DNA from: Rhodanobacteraceae bacterium
GTDB lineage: Bacteria > Pseudomonadota > Gammaproteobacteria > Xanthomonadales > Ahniellaceae
DNA: 64,000 nt
Assembly (NCBI GenBank): GCA_016708465.1
Contig: JADJFT010000009.1
Coordinates: 62,001-126,000, forward strand
Reading direction: 5' to 3'
Positions within the stretch are counted from its first letter, which is position 1, and each line of letters begins with the position of its first letter. Below are positions 17,576-26,410 of this stretch, in pieces. The position numbers and the translations under genes were made by a program. The notes under the pieces are model-generated. The model was given only the letters and a program-made list of their open reading frames with translations, was not told the DNA's origin and searched no databases.

Positions 17576-17606
17576 CACGCCCCGGCAGCCACTCGGCCGG
17601 GGCGTG
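17576..17606 (+). terminator. Strong stem-loop after rnpB
   Basis: CACGCCCCGGC (17576-17586) pairs perfectly with GCCGGGGCGTG (17596-17606) around a 9-base loop. No T tract follows, so it may act as a Rho-independent terminator only weakly, or as a 3' processing and stability element for rnpB. Confidence 0.55.
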
Positions 17607-17665
17607 ATGCTGTCCGCAAAAATCTCCGTCACGGTTCTTGACGCCCTCATCCCGCGGGTCTAAGG

Positions 17666-17710
17666 TGGGTTCCCGTGAGAAAAACGGGAATTCCGTGGGT
17701 TTTAGTGGGC
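17666..17710 (+). promoter_or_regulatory. MraZ operator: 10-bp phased TGGG repeats
   Basis: TGGG occurs at 17666, 17696 and 17706, and the intermediate positions in the same 10-bp register, 17676 (TGAG) and 17686 (CGGG), are near matches. MraZ represses its own operon by binding direct repeats of TGGG-type boxes with 5-base spacers upstream of mraZ. The last box ends five bases before the mraZ start, so bound MraZ would also block ribosome access or lie downstream of the transcription start. Confidence 0.75.
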
Positions 17711-17714
17711 AGAT

Positions 17715-18161
17715 ATGTTCCAGGGCGAAACCGCCATCACCATCGACGACAAGGGCCGGATGTCCATTCCGACTGCCCATCGCGAGCTCATTGCGTCGCA
17801 ATGCGGGAATCGTCTGGTCTTCACTTACAACCCGTTCGAGCAGGGTTGTTTGTGGCTGTTACCGGTGCGCGAATGGGAAAAAGTTCGCGACGAAGTGAAC
17901 CGCCTCACGCGGACCGTGTCTGCGCACCGCAATCTGCAATTGAAGCTGGTCGGTGCGGCAACGCATGTCGATGTCGATGCCAACGGCCGCGTGCTGGTGC
18001 CGGCGAGTCAGCGCGGCGCGTCCGCTCTTGGCAAGAACGCCGTGCTGCTCGGCATGGGATCGAAATTCGAGTTGTGGGCGGAAGAAGCGCATCAGCGCCA
18101 GATCGCGATGACGATCGGCGAGAGCGCGGTCACGCCCGAAATGTCGAAGCTGAGTTTGTGA
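17715..18161 (+). CDS. mraZ: Transcriptional regulator MraZ
   Basis: A 148-residue member of the MraZ/AbrB-like family with two swapped-hairpin repeats: MFQGETAITIDDKGRMSIP at the start and HVDVDANGRVLVPASQR around residue 85. The two DXXXR motifs (DDKGR, DANGR) are the DNA-binding signatures. It represses the dcw cluster through the phased repeats directly upstream. First gene of the division and cell wall cluster; rsmH follows after 44 nt. Confidence 0.95.
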   Translation: MFQGETAITIDDKGRMSIPTAHRELIASQCGNRLVFTYNPFEQGCLWLLPVREWEKVRDEVNRLTRTVSAHRNLQLKLVGAATHVDVDANGRVLVPASQRGASALGKNAVLLGMGSKFELWAEEAHQRQIAMTIGESAVTPEMSKLSL

Positions 18162-18205
18162 ACGGCGGCGCGGTCAAACGCGACGCCGGAAGGAAGGAAG
18201 GGCAG

Positions 18206-19124
18206 ATGGGCGTGCACGTACCGGTGTTGCGGGACGAAACGCTCGCGGCACTCGCGGTCCGGCCGGATGGGGTTTACCTCGACGGCACCTTTGGACGTGG
18301 CGGGCACGCGGGCGAAATCCTTGCGCGGCTCGGTCCGAGCGGTCGTCTGCTGGTGATGGACAAGGACCCCGAGGCAATTCGGGTCGCAGCCGAATGTGCT
18401 GCGCGTGACTCCCGTGTCGCCTACCGGCACGACAGTTTCGCGACGCTGGCCGATTGGGATGCGACGACTGCTGGCGTTGATGGCGTGTTGCTCGACTTGG
18501 GCGTTTCATCGCCACAGACCGACCAGCCCGATCGCGGCTTCAGTTTTCAGAATGATGGCCTGCTCGATATGCGCATGGACTCCAGCCGGGGTGAAAGCGC
18601 AGCCGAGTGGATCGCGCGGGCGGGTGAGCGCGAGATCGCCGACGTGTTGTTCACGTACGGAGAGGAGAAGCAGAGCCGGCGCATCGCCGGGGTGCATCGT
18701 CGCCGCGCGCGAGGTCGAGCCGATCACACGGACCGCGCAGCTGGCAGCGGTGGTGGCGAAGGCACTCGGCGGTGGCGGGTGGATGGCGAAACATCCGGCG
18801 ACGCGCACCTTTCAGGCGCTGCGCATCGCGGTGAATCGCGAGTTGGATGACATCGCGGTTGGGCTGGAAGGCGCAGCACAGAGATTGAAATCGGGTGGGC
18901 GGCTGGCGGTGATCAGCTTCCATTCGCTTGAAGACCGCATCGTCAAGCGCTTCATGCGCGGCGATGCCGAAAAAGTACCAGTACGACGCGGCTTGCCGCC
19001 GGCACCGGAAGTTGTATTGCGTTTCCGCGTGATCGGGAAATCCGTGACCGCTGGCGACGCAGAGTTGTCGGCAAATCCGCGCTCGCGTAGCGCGGTGTTG
19101 CGAACTGCGGAGCGGGTGCGATGA
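18206..19124 (+). CDS. rsmH: 16S rRNA m4C1402 methyltransferase RsmH (one frameshift)
   Basis: An S-adenosylmethionine-dependent methyltransferase that modifies C1402 of 16S rRNA. It has MGVHVPVLRDETLAAL, the SAM motif YLDGTFGRGGHAGEIL, VDGVLLDLGVSSPQTD, RGFSFQNDGLLDMRMD and the C-terminal GGRLAVISFHSLEDRIVKRF. The frame breaks near 18690, where an extra G in a run (GCCGGGGTGC) moves RRIAG out of frame from CIVAAREVEP. Repaired length is 305 residues. ATG 18206 has AGGAAGG upstream. The stop overlaps the ftsL start (ATGA). Confidence 0.93.
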
Positions 19125-19390
19125 GCGCGCGCGCTGCAGTGATGGCGATGTTGCTGGTTGCCTGTGTGGCCAGTGGCATCAGCGTCGTCAGTGCCAGGCA
19201 ACAAGCCCGGCACACGTTTATCGAGCTGTCGAATCTCGAGAACGAACGCGACGAATTGAATACGGAGTTTGGGCGACTGCAGCTCGAGCAGGCGACTTGG
19301 ACCGACACAAACAGACTCGAGCAGATCGCCCGCGGGCAACTGGGCATGGTGTTTCCAGGACCTGCGGAAACCGTGGTGATCAGAAACTGA
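19121..19390 (+). CDS. ftsL: Cell division protein FtsL
   Basis: An 89-residue bitopic membrane protein: a hydrophobic helix (about residues 5-24, AAVMAMLLVACVASGISVVS) and a periplasmic leucine-zipper-like coiled coil (FIELSNLENERDELNTEFGR). It forms the FtsQLB/FtsWI activation complex at the septum. Position between rsmH and ftsI is diagnostic because the sequence itself is poorly conserved. The start overlaps the rsmH stop. Confidence 0.9.
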   Translation: MSARAAVMAMLLVACVASGISVVSARQQARHTFIELSNLENERDELNTEFGRLQLEQATWTDTNRLEQIARGQLGMVFPGPAETVVIRN

Positions 19391-19563
19391 GGAAGCAGTG
19401 GCAGTGAGGGGGAAGCAATCTCACGCCAACACCCGGCAGGGCTGTCAACTGCCGGCGTGCCGCCGTGGTTCATCGTTCGCGATGAGCGCGGGTCGCCGTG
19501 CGTACCGGGAATCGGGACGCGCGCCATTTCTGCTGTCCGCGATTCGCGCGTCGGAGAGCGTCG

Positions 19564-21297
19564 ATGCGTAACGTCCGTCCCGCGACCGTGATGCCGCGCC
19601 TGCGCTTGACGGTCGTGCTCGTCGCGCTGGGTCTGTGCGCGTTCGCATTGGTTGCGCGCGCGTTTCAGATGCAGGTGATGAAGCGTGAGTTCTACCAAGA
19701 TCAGGGTGATGCCCGCTTCCTGCGTGATATCGAAGTGCCAGCCTCGCGCGGCACGATCACCGACCGCAACGGCGAACCGCTGGCGATCTCGACGCCGATG
19801 GTGTCGTTGTGGCTGCACCCGGCAACGCTGCTTGAAGATCCCGTTCGAGTGGCGCGGTTGGCGCAGGCAATGCAACTCGACGCCAATGTACTGGGTGCAC
19901 GTATTCACGAGCGCCAGTCGCGCGAGTTCATGTATCTGGCGCGGCACCAAACACCGGAGCAGGCGGCGCGCGTGCTTGCGCTGAAAATCGCTGGTGTTCA
20001 TGGGCAGCGCGAATATCGCCGTTTCTATCCGGGTGGTGAAGTATTCGCACACGTACTCGGCGTCACTGATATCGACGATGCCGGACAGGAAGGGTTGGAG
20101 CTGACTTACAACGCTCAGTTGGTTGGTACGCCTGGCGTGAAGCGTGTGATCAAGAATCGCCGGGGCGAGATCGTCGAGAACGTCGAAGAGGTGCGGGCCG
20201 CCGAGCCCGGCCATACGCTGACGCTGACGCTCGACCGTCGTATCCAGTACCTCGCGTACCGCGAGTTGAAGGCCGCGATGTTCGAGCACTCGGCGTCGAG
20301 CGGCTCGATGGTCATCCTCGATATCCCGACCGGCGATGTGTTGGCGATGGTGAATTACCCGTCGTTCAATCCGAATGTGCGTAGCAATGGCGACATCGCC
20401 GCGCGCCGCAATCGTGCCGTCACCGATCTGTTCGAACCAGGATCGGTGATCAAGGCGCTGACTGTGTCGGCTGGAATCGAGAGCGGCAAGTTCACCAAAG
20501 ACACGGTGATCGACACCAACCCAGGCACATTGCGGGTACGCAACCACATTGTGCGCGACGTGCACAACTATGGCTTGTGTGACCTGACGCGCCTGCTGAC
20601 CAAGTCGAGCAATGTCGCCGCAACCAAGATCGCGCTCGAACTCGATAACGTGCATCTGTACGACATGTATCACCGCTTCGGCTTTGGCGAATTGACCGGG
20701 AGCGGTTTCCCCGGCGAAGCCCCCGGCGTCCTGCCCACACCCGAAGGCTGGGGCCAGGTCGAGAAGGCGACACTGAGCTATGGCTATGGTCTGTCGGTCA
20801 ATGCCTTGCAGCTCGCGCAGGCCTATGCCGCGCTCGCTGACGGCGGTCGCTTACACCCGCCGCGTTTCGTGCATGAAAATATCTCGGCCGAAGTGCGCAG
20901 CTTGCTCGATCCCGGCATCGCCCACGACGTAATGTTGATGCTCGAAACCGTGACCGGGACGGGTGGTAGCGGCACCAAGGCGGCGGTTCCGAACTACCGT
21001 GTCGCTGGCAAAACCGGCACTGCGCGTCGCGCCGTGGCAGGCGGCTATGAAGGCCGCTACGTCAGTGTGTTTGCAGGCGTGGTGCCGGTGTCGCAGCCGC
21101 GTCTTGCGGCCGTTGTCGTCGTCAATGATCCACGCGGTGGCGCGTATTACGGCGGTCTGGTTGCGGCGCCGGTGTTCGGGGCGGTGATGGACGACGCGAT
21201 GCGTCTGCTCAATGTGCCGCCGGATAACCTGCAGCCGCAGATGATCGCCGGCGATGTGCCGACGCCGGCGCAGTTTGCCGAAGGGGTGATGCCATGA
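19564..21297 (+). CDS. ftsI: Septal peptidoglycan transpeptidase FtsI (PBP3)
   Basis: A 577-residue class B penicillin-binding protein. A membrane anchor lies at residues 10-32 (LRLTVVLVALGLCAFALVAR), followed by the PBP dimer domain (EVPASRGTITDRNGEPLAIS) and the transpeptidase domain with GSVIKALT (SxxK serine), KSSNVAA (SxN) and GKTGTARR (KTG). ATG 19564 has GGAGAG upstream and gives the usual length; the frame is open to 19498 but that extension has no anchor similarity. The 173-nt gap after ftsL is unusual in this tight cluster and holds a GC-rich inverted repeat around CGGCAG / CTGCCG. The stop overlaps murE. Confidence 0.95.
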   Translation: MRNVRPATVMPRLRLTVVLVALGLCAFALVARAFQMQVMKREFYQDQGDARFLRDIEVPASRGTITDRNGEPLAISTPMVSLWLHPATLLEDPVRVARLAQAMQLDANVLGARIHERQSREFMYLARHQTPEQAARVLALKIAGVHGQREYRRFYPGGEVFAHVLGVTDIDDAGQEGLELTYNAQLVGTPGVKRVIKNRRGEIVENVEEVRAAEPGHTLTLTLDRRIQYLAYRELKAAMFEHSASSGSMVILDIPTGDVLAMVNYPSFNPNVRSNGDIAARRNRAVTDLFEPGSVIKALTVSAGIESGKFTKDTVIDTNPGTLRVRNHIVRDVHNYGLCDLTRLLTKSSNVAATKIALELDNVHLYDMYHRFGFGELTGSGFPGEAPGVLPTPEGWGQVEKATLSYGYGLSVNALQLAQAYAALADGGRLHPPRFVHENISAEVRSLLDPGIAHDVMLMLETVTGTGGSGTKAAVPNYRVAGKTGTARRAVAGGYEGRYVSVFAGVVPVSQPRLAAVVVVNDPRGGAYYGGLVAAPVFGAVMDDAMRLLNVPPDNLQPQMIAGDVPTPAQFAEGVMP

Positions 21298-22763
21298 GCA
21301 TGCGCCTCTCCGATTTGCTGCGCGGCGTGATCGCCATCGACACACGGCTCGATCGCGATATCGCCGAACTCTCGCTCGACTCGAAATCAATGAGCCCAGG
21401 CGCCGCCTTCGTGGCGTTGCGTGGCCACCAGCACCATGGCATCGAGTTTGCCGCCGAAGCAGTGGCGCGCGGTGCGGCCATCGTGCTCGCGGAAGCGCCA
21501 TTGCCGGATGTTGTGCAACTAGACGTGCCGGTCGTCGCCATCAGTGACCTGCGCCGCCACCTCGGCACGATCGCGCACCGCTTCTACGACGGTGCGGCAA
21601 CTGGGTTGCGACTGATCGGCGTCACCGGGACGAACGGCAAAACCTCAAGCGTGCAGATGATCGCGCAAGCACTGACCGACGCCGGTGAAAGCACCGGAAC
21701 CATCGGCACGCTCGGCATCGGCATGTTCGGACAACTGGAAGCCGGCGAGCGAACCACGCCGGATGTGATCGCCGTACATCGCGCCGTTGCGCGCATGCGT
21801 AATCGCGGTGCCGCCAATATTGCGATGGAAGTCACGTCGCATGCGCTTGCGCAAGGGCGTGTCGACGCACTCGACTTTGAGATTGCCGTCTTCACCAACG
21901 TGACTCGCGACCATCTCGATTTCCACGGCAGCATGGACGCGTATGCCGCGACCAAGGCGCAGCTGTTTGCATGGCGGTCATTGCGCGCTGCAGTAATTAA
22001 TGTCGATGATGCCTTCGGTGCGCGATTGGCTAATCAGCTGCGCCCGGGAATCCGGGTGATTCGAACTGGCTCGCTGCGCCAAGATGTCGAGATCTATGCC
22101 AGCGATGTGCAGACCAATGCCACTGGTCTGTGCTTCACGCTTTGGGTCGAAGCTGAGCGATATGCCGTATCGACACGGTTGATTGGACGCTTCAATGTCT
22201 CCAACCTGCTGGGCGTGGCGGGCGTGCTGTATTTTCGCGGCTGGAGTGGTGCGCGCATTGCGGCGGCACTGTCCGCACTTGATCCGGTGCCTGGGCGCAT
22301 GAGCCGGCTGGGCGGTAATGATCGCGCGCCGTTGGTCATCGTCGACTACGCACACACGCCGGATGCCCTCGACAAGGCGCTGTCGACCTTGCGCGAGCAT
22401 ACCGAAGCACGGCTGATCGTTGTGTTCGGCTGTGGCGGCGAGCGTGACGTCGGCAAGCGCCCGCAGATGGCGGCGCTGGCCGAACAGAAAGCCGATGTCG
22501 TGATCGTCACCGACGACAATCCGCGCGGCGAAAGCGGCGATGCCATCGTCGCCGACATCCGTGCCGGATTCACGCGACCGGAGGCGGTTCGCTTCGAGCG
22601 TGATCGCGGTCGCGCGATCGCGTCCGCGATCGCCATGGCCAGCCCGGCCGATGTGGTGCTGATTGCCGGCAAGGGTCACGAGCCGTACCAGGAAATCGAC
22701 GGCGTCAGGTATCCCTTCGACGATCTCCGCATCGCTGCTGCAGCGCTCACGGAGGCCGCATGA
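21294..22763 (+). CDS. murE: UDP-MurNAc-tripeptide synthetase MurE
   Basis: A 489-residue Mur ligase that adds the third stem amino acid. GVTGTNGKTSSVQMIA is the ATP loop, MEVTSHALAQGRVD and FTNVTRDHLDFHG are family blocks, and DDNPRGE contains the DNPR motif that selects meso-diaminopimelate, as in other gram-negative bacteria. The ATGA overlaps at both ends show coupling with ftsI and murF. Confidence 0.96.
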   Translation: MSMRLSDLLRGVIAIDTRLDRDIAELSLDSKSMSPGAAFVALRGHQHHGIEFAAEAVARGAAIVLAEAPLPDVVQLDVPVVAISDLRRHLGTIAHRFYDGAATGLRLIGVTGTNGKTSSVQMIAQALTDAGESTGTIGTLGIGMFGQLEAGERTTPDVIAVHRAVARMRNRGAANIAMEVTSHALAQGRVDALDFEIAVFTNVTRDHLDFHGSMDAYAATKAQLFAWRSLRAAVINVDDAFGARLANQLRPGIRVIRTGSLRQDVEIYASDVQTNATGLCFTLWVEAERYAVSTRLIGRFNVSNLLGVAGVLYFRGWSGARIAAALSALDPVPGRMSRLGGNDRAPLVIVDYAHTPDALDKALSTLREHTEARLIVVFGCGGERDVGKRPQMAALAEQKADVVIVTDDNPRGESGDAIVADIRAGFTRPEAVRFERDRGRAIASAIAMASPADVVLIAGKGHEPYQEIDGVRYPFDDLRIAAAALTEAA

Positions 22764-24139
22764 TCCGCATGTCGCTGTCCGAACTTGCGCCCTTGATCGG
22801 CGCGCGACTGCACGGAAATGACCGCGCATTCGCTGGCGTTGTTGCTGACTCGCGCAACATCAAATCGGACCAACTCTTCGTCGCATTGCGCGGCGAGCGC
22901 GTCGACGGTCACGCATTTGTCGGCGATATCGCCGCGCGTGCCGCCGCCGCCGTTGTCGAACAGGTGCTGGATGTATCGCTGCCGCAACTGGTGGTCGAGC
23001 ATACGGAGTACGCGCTGGCCGAGATCGCGCGCGTTTGGCGCGCGCGATGCCAGGCGATGGTGCTCGCCATGACCGGTTCGAATGGCAAGACCACGCTAAA
23101 AACACTGACGCATTCGATCCTGTCACGTGTCGGCCACTGCAGCGTCAATCCGGGCAATCTCAATAATGAAATCGGGCTGCCGCTGTCGTTGTGTGCGTTG
23201 CCAACGCAAGCCGACTTTGCAGTATGTGAAATGGGCGCAGGCAAGCCGGGAGATATTGCTTACCTCATGCGCATCGCGGCGCCGCAGATTGGCATCGTGA
23301 ATAACGTCGGCGCTGCCCATCTGGAGCGCATGGGCAGCAGACGTGGCATCGCCGAAACCAAGGGTGCGATTTATTCGGCGCTGCCGTCGGACGGCATTGC
23401 CGTGATCAATGCCGAGGACGAATTTGCTGACTACTTCAGCAGCCTCGTCGGCAAGCGCGCACGCATCACGTTTGCGCTCGATCGCGCAGCCGATGTGCAT
23501 GGCCAGATCGTTGCCAGCGACGCGACATCGCAACGCCTCGCCATCGACACCAAGGCCGGGCGCATCTCGCTCACGCTATCGATGCCCGGTCGCCACAATG
23601 CGCTGAACGCGCTCGCAGCGACAGCGCTGGCGATCGCCGCTGGTGCTTCGCTTGATCAGATCCGGCACGGACTCGAGGCGGCGCAATCGATTAGCGGCCG
23701 GCTTGCGTCCAAGCCGCTGGCGATCGGTGCAACCCTCATCGATGACAGTTATAACGCCAACCCCGACTCGATGCGTGCCGCGATCGATACCTTGCGCGCG
23801 CAACCCGCACCGCACTGGCTGGTGATCGGCGACATGAAGGAACTCGGGCCAGACGGCCCGTCACTGCATCGCGACATCGGCGCCTATGCAAATACTTGCG
23901 GCATTGCGCGTCTATACGCCGTTGGCGAACTCTCACACGCTGCCTGCTTGGGTTACGGCAGCGGTGCACGTCACTACGAACGTCAGCAGGATCTGATCGA
24001 TGCCCTGCGCACTGATCTGGTCGCGGGCGTGACCGTGTTGATCAAAGGCTCACGTTCGTCGGCGATGGATCGCGTCGCGAATGCCCTGCTTGCGCATGAC
24101 CGCACCGAATCCGGAACGGGAGGTGGCCATGCTGCTTGA
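22760..24139 (+). CDS. murF: UDP-MurNAc-pentapeptide synthetase MurF
   Basis: A 459-residue Mur ligase that adds D-Ala-D-Ala to the tripeptide. The ATP loop MTGSNGKTTLKTL, the NLNNEIGLPLSL block, EMGAGKPGDI and IDDSYNANPDSM are characteristic. The start overlaps the murE stop, and the 3' end overlaps mraY by 11 nt. Confidence 0.96.
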   Translation: MIRMSLSELAPLIGARLHGNDRAFAGVVADSRNIKSDQLFVALRGERVDGHAFVGDIAARAAAAVVEQVLDVSLPQLVVEHTEYALAEIARVWRARCQAMVLAMTGSNGKTTLKTLTHSILSRVGHCSVNPGNLNNEIGLPLSLCALPTQADFAVCEMGAGKPGDIAYLMRIAAPQIGIVNNVGAAHLERMGSRRGIAETKGAIYSALPSDGIAVINAEDEFADYFSSLVGKRARITFALDRAADVHGQIVASDATSQRLAIDTKAGRISLTLSMPGRHNALNALAATALAIAAGASLDQIRHGLEAAQSISGRLASKPLAIGATLIDDSYNANPDSMRAAIDTLRAQPAPHWLVIGDMKELGPDGPSLHRDIGAYANTCGIARLYAVGELSHAACLGYGSGARHYERQQDLIDALRTDLVAGVTVLIKGSRSSAMDRVANALLAHDRTESGTGGGHAA

Positions 24140-25211
24140 ATTGTTCCAGCTACTGAAGCCGTACATCAGCGGCTTCAACCTGTTCGGCTATCTGACCTTA
24201 CGCGCCATTCTTGCGGCAATCACGGCGCTGGTCGTGTCATTGCTGGTCGGCCCGTCGATGATTCGCAAGCTGGCTGCGTACAAAGTCGGACAGACCATCC
24301 GCGACGATGGTCCGCAGTCGCATTTGTCTAAGGCCGGCACGCCGACCATGGGCGGCACCTTGATCTTGTTCGCAGTAGCCGCAGCCACGCTGCTGTGGGC
24401 CGATCTGCGTAACCGTTACATCTGGGTCCTGCTGTTCGTGTTGTTGAGCTTCGGGCTGATCGGCTTCATCGACGACTACAAAAAGTTGGTGCTGAAAGAC
24501 AGTCGCGGCCTGATCGCACGTTACAAGTATGCGCTGCAGTCGATCTTCGGACTGATCGCTGCGCTGTGGTTGTATTGGACCGCCGACGTACCGGCGGCGA
24601 CGACCTTGTATCTGCCGATCCTGAAAAGTTTTGCGTGGCCAATGGGTATCGGCTTCATCGTCGTCGCTTACTTCTGGATTGTCGGTTTCTCAAATGCCGT
24701 GAACTTGACCGACGGGCTGGACGGCCTTGCGATCATGCCAACCGTGCTGGTGTCGGCTGGGCTGGGCGTGTTCGCCTACGTCGCCGGACATAGCGTGTTT
24801 GCGAACTATCTCGGTATTCCATCGATTCCTGGCGCAGGTGAGATCGCGATTTTCTGTGCGGCGCTCGGCGGCGCTGGGCTCGGCTTCCTGTGGTTCAACA
24901 CCTATCCCGCGCAGGTGTTCATGGGCGACGTCGGCGCGCTTTCGGTCGGGGCCGCGCTCGGCGCGGTCGCCATCATCACGCGTCAGGAACTGGTGCTGGT
25001 GCTGATGGGCGGCATCTTCGTGATCGAAACCTTGTCGGTGATGATCCAGGTCGCGTCGTTCAAGCTCACCGGCAAGCGTGTGTTCCGCATGGCGCCGATC
25101 CACCATCATTTCGAACTCAAGGGTTGGCCCGAGCCGCGCGTGATCGTGCGCTTCTGGATCATTTCCGTGGTGCTTGTGCTGCTCGGTCTCGCGACCTTGA
25201 AGGTGCGCTGA
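24129..25211 (+). CDS. mraY: Phospho-MurNAc-pentapeptide transferase MraY
   Basis: A 360-residue polytopic inner-membrane enzyme that makes lipid I from UDP-MurNAc-pentapeptide and undecaprenyl phosphate. Active-site loops are visible: GFIDDYKKL, NAVNLTDGLDGLA, FMGDVGAL and the HHHFELKG motif. About ten hydrophobic helices are present. ATG 24129 inside the murF end gives the family N-terminus MLLELFQLL. Confidence 0.96.
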   Translation: MLLELFQLLKPYISGFNLFGYLTLRAILAAITALVVSLLVGPSMIRKLAAYKVGQTIRDDGPQSHLSKAGTPTMGGTLILFAVAAATLLWADLRNRYIWVLLFVLLSFGLIGFIDDYKKLVLKDSRGLIARYKYALQSIFGLIAALWLYWTADVPAATTLYLPILKSFAWPMGIGFIVVAYFWIVGFSNAVNLTDGLDGLAIMPTVLVSAGLGVFAYVAGHSVFANYLGIPSIPGAGEIAIFCAALGGAGLGFLWFNTYPAQVFMGDVGALSVGAALGAVAIITRQELVLVLMGGIFVIETLSVMIQVASFKLTGKRVFRMAPIHHHFELKGWPEPRVIVRFWIISVVLVLLGLATLKVR

Positions 25212-25213
25212 GC

Positions 25214-26410
25214 ATGAGCTTCCTGACCATGCCCCTGCAGGCCTTGCGCCGTGACCAGATTCCGGGTCGATACGACCGTTGGATCTTTGGCACGGCGCTG
25301 ACGCTGGCGTTATTCGGCGTGGTGATGGTTGCGTCCAGTTCCATCGCAATTTCGGAGAGCGAAGGTGGCTCGTCGTATCACTATTTGATCAAGCATCTGG
25401 TGGTGCTCGCGATGGGCACCATGCTCGGTGGTGCGTTCGCGTTGTTGCCGTTGGCCTGGATGGAAAAGCATGCACGCCTGTTCTTGTTGCTCGCGTTGCT
25501 GCTGCTGGTGGCGGTGTTTTTGCCGGGCGTCGGCGTGCGCGTCAATGGTGCAAAGCGCTGGTTGCGACTTGGTATCTCGAACTTCCAGGTGGTCGAGGCA
25601 GTAAAGCTGTTCGTGATCATCTGGCTGGCGAGCTATCTGGTCCGATTCCGTGGCGAAGTGCAACATGCCTTCAAAGGCACGATGAAGCCGTTGCTGGTCG
25701 CAGGCGTCGTTGTCTTACTGCTGCTGCAACAACCAGATTTCGGATCAGCCTCGCTGATCCTTGCCATCGTGCTCGGCATGATCTGGCTGGGTGGCGCGCG
25801 TGCGCGTGATCTGTTCGGCCTAGCCGCTGCCACCATGCCGGTGATGGCTTGGGCGGCGCTCAGCGAGTCGTATCGGGTGAAGCGCCTCACCTCGTTTCTG
25901 GATCCCTGGAAGGACCCGTTCAACGACGGATTTCAGTTGACCCAGGCGTTGATTGCGATCGGTCGTGGCGAATGGTTTGGTGTCGGCCTCGGTGGCTCGA
26001 TCCAAAAGCTGTTCTATCTGCCGGAAGCGCATACCGACTTCATTCTTGCCGTGATCGGCGAAGAACTTGGTTTGCTTGGCATCTGTTTGGTGGTGGGCTT
26101 GTTCACCTTGCTGTGCGGGCGTCTATTCGTGCTCGGTCGTCGTGCCGAAGAGCGCGGGCTCGGTTTCGCCGCTTATGTCGCCTATGGCATCGCGGTGTGG
26201 TTGGCAGTGCAGGCGACGGTATCGATCGGCGTCAATTTGGGCTTGCTGCCCACCAAGGGATTAACCCTGCCGCTGATCTCGTCGGGTGGATCAAGCGTGC
26301 TGATGACCTGCGCTGCCATTGGTGTCGCGCTGCGTATCAGTTACGAGCTGACTCGCCATGAAGCGGTCAGTGCGGTGACGCCGGATAACGGAGGCCGCGA
26401 TGAACTCTGA
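25214..26410 (+). CDS. ftsW: Septal peptidoglycan polymerase FtsW
   Basis: A 398-residue SEDS-family glycosyltransferase with about ten membrane helices that works with FtsI at the septum. Family blocks include YDRWIFGTALTLALFG, VNGAKRWLRLG, LQQPDFGSASLIL, the LPEAHTDFILAVIGEELG loop and the C-terminal LPLISSGGSSVL. ATG 25214 lies two bases after the mraY stop; the frame is open further upstream but without similarity. It overlaps murG by 11 nt. Confidence 0.95.
   Translation: MSFLTMPLQALRRDQIPGRYDRWIFGTALTLALFGVVMVASSSIAISESEGGSSYHYLIKHLVVLAMGTMLGGAFALLPLAWMEKHARLFLLLALLLLVAVFLPGVGVRVNGAKRWLRLGISNFQVVEAVKLFVIIWLASYLVRFRGEVQHAFKGTMKPLLVAGVVVLLLLQQPDFGSASLILAIVLGMIWLGGARARDLFGLAAATMPVMAWAALSESYRVKRLTSFLDPWKDPFNDGFQLTQALIAIGRGEWFGVGLGGSIQKLFYLPEAHTDFILAVIGEELGLLGICLVVGLFTLLCGRLFVLGRRAEERGLGFAAYVAYGIAVWLAVQATVSIGVNLGLLPTKGLTLPLISSGGSSVLMTCAAIGVALRISYELTRHEAVSAVTPDNGGRDEL

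Noticed and set aside
17576..17606. A bidirectional terminator that also ends the minus-strand operon
   Set aside because: The minus-strand genes are transcribed away from this point, and the T run lies on the wrong side of the stem for either direction.
18952..20673. A 573-residue open frame on the minus strand opposite rsmH and ftsI
   Set aside because: It is the antisense of well-supported genes in GC-rich DNA; its translation is rich in Arg and His without any family motif.
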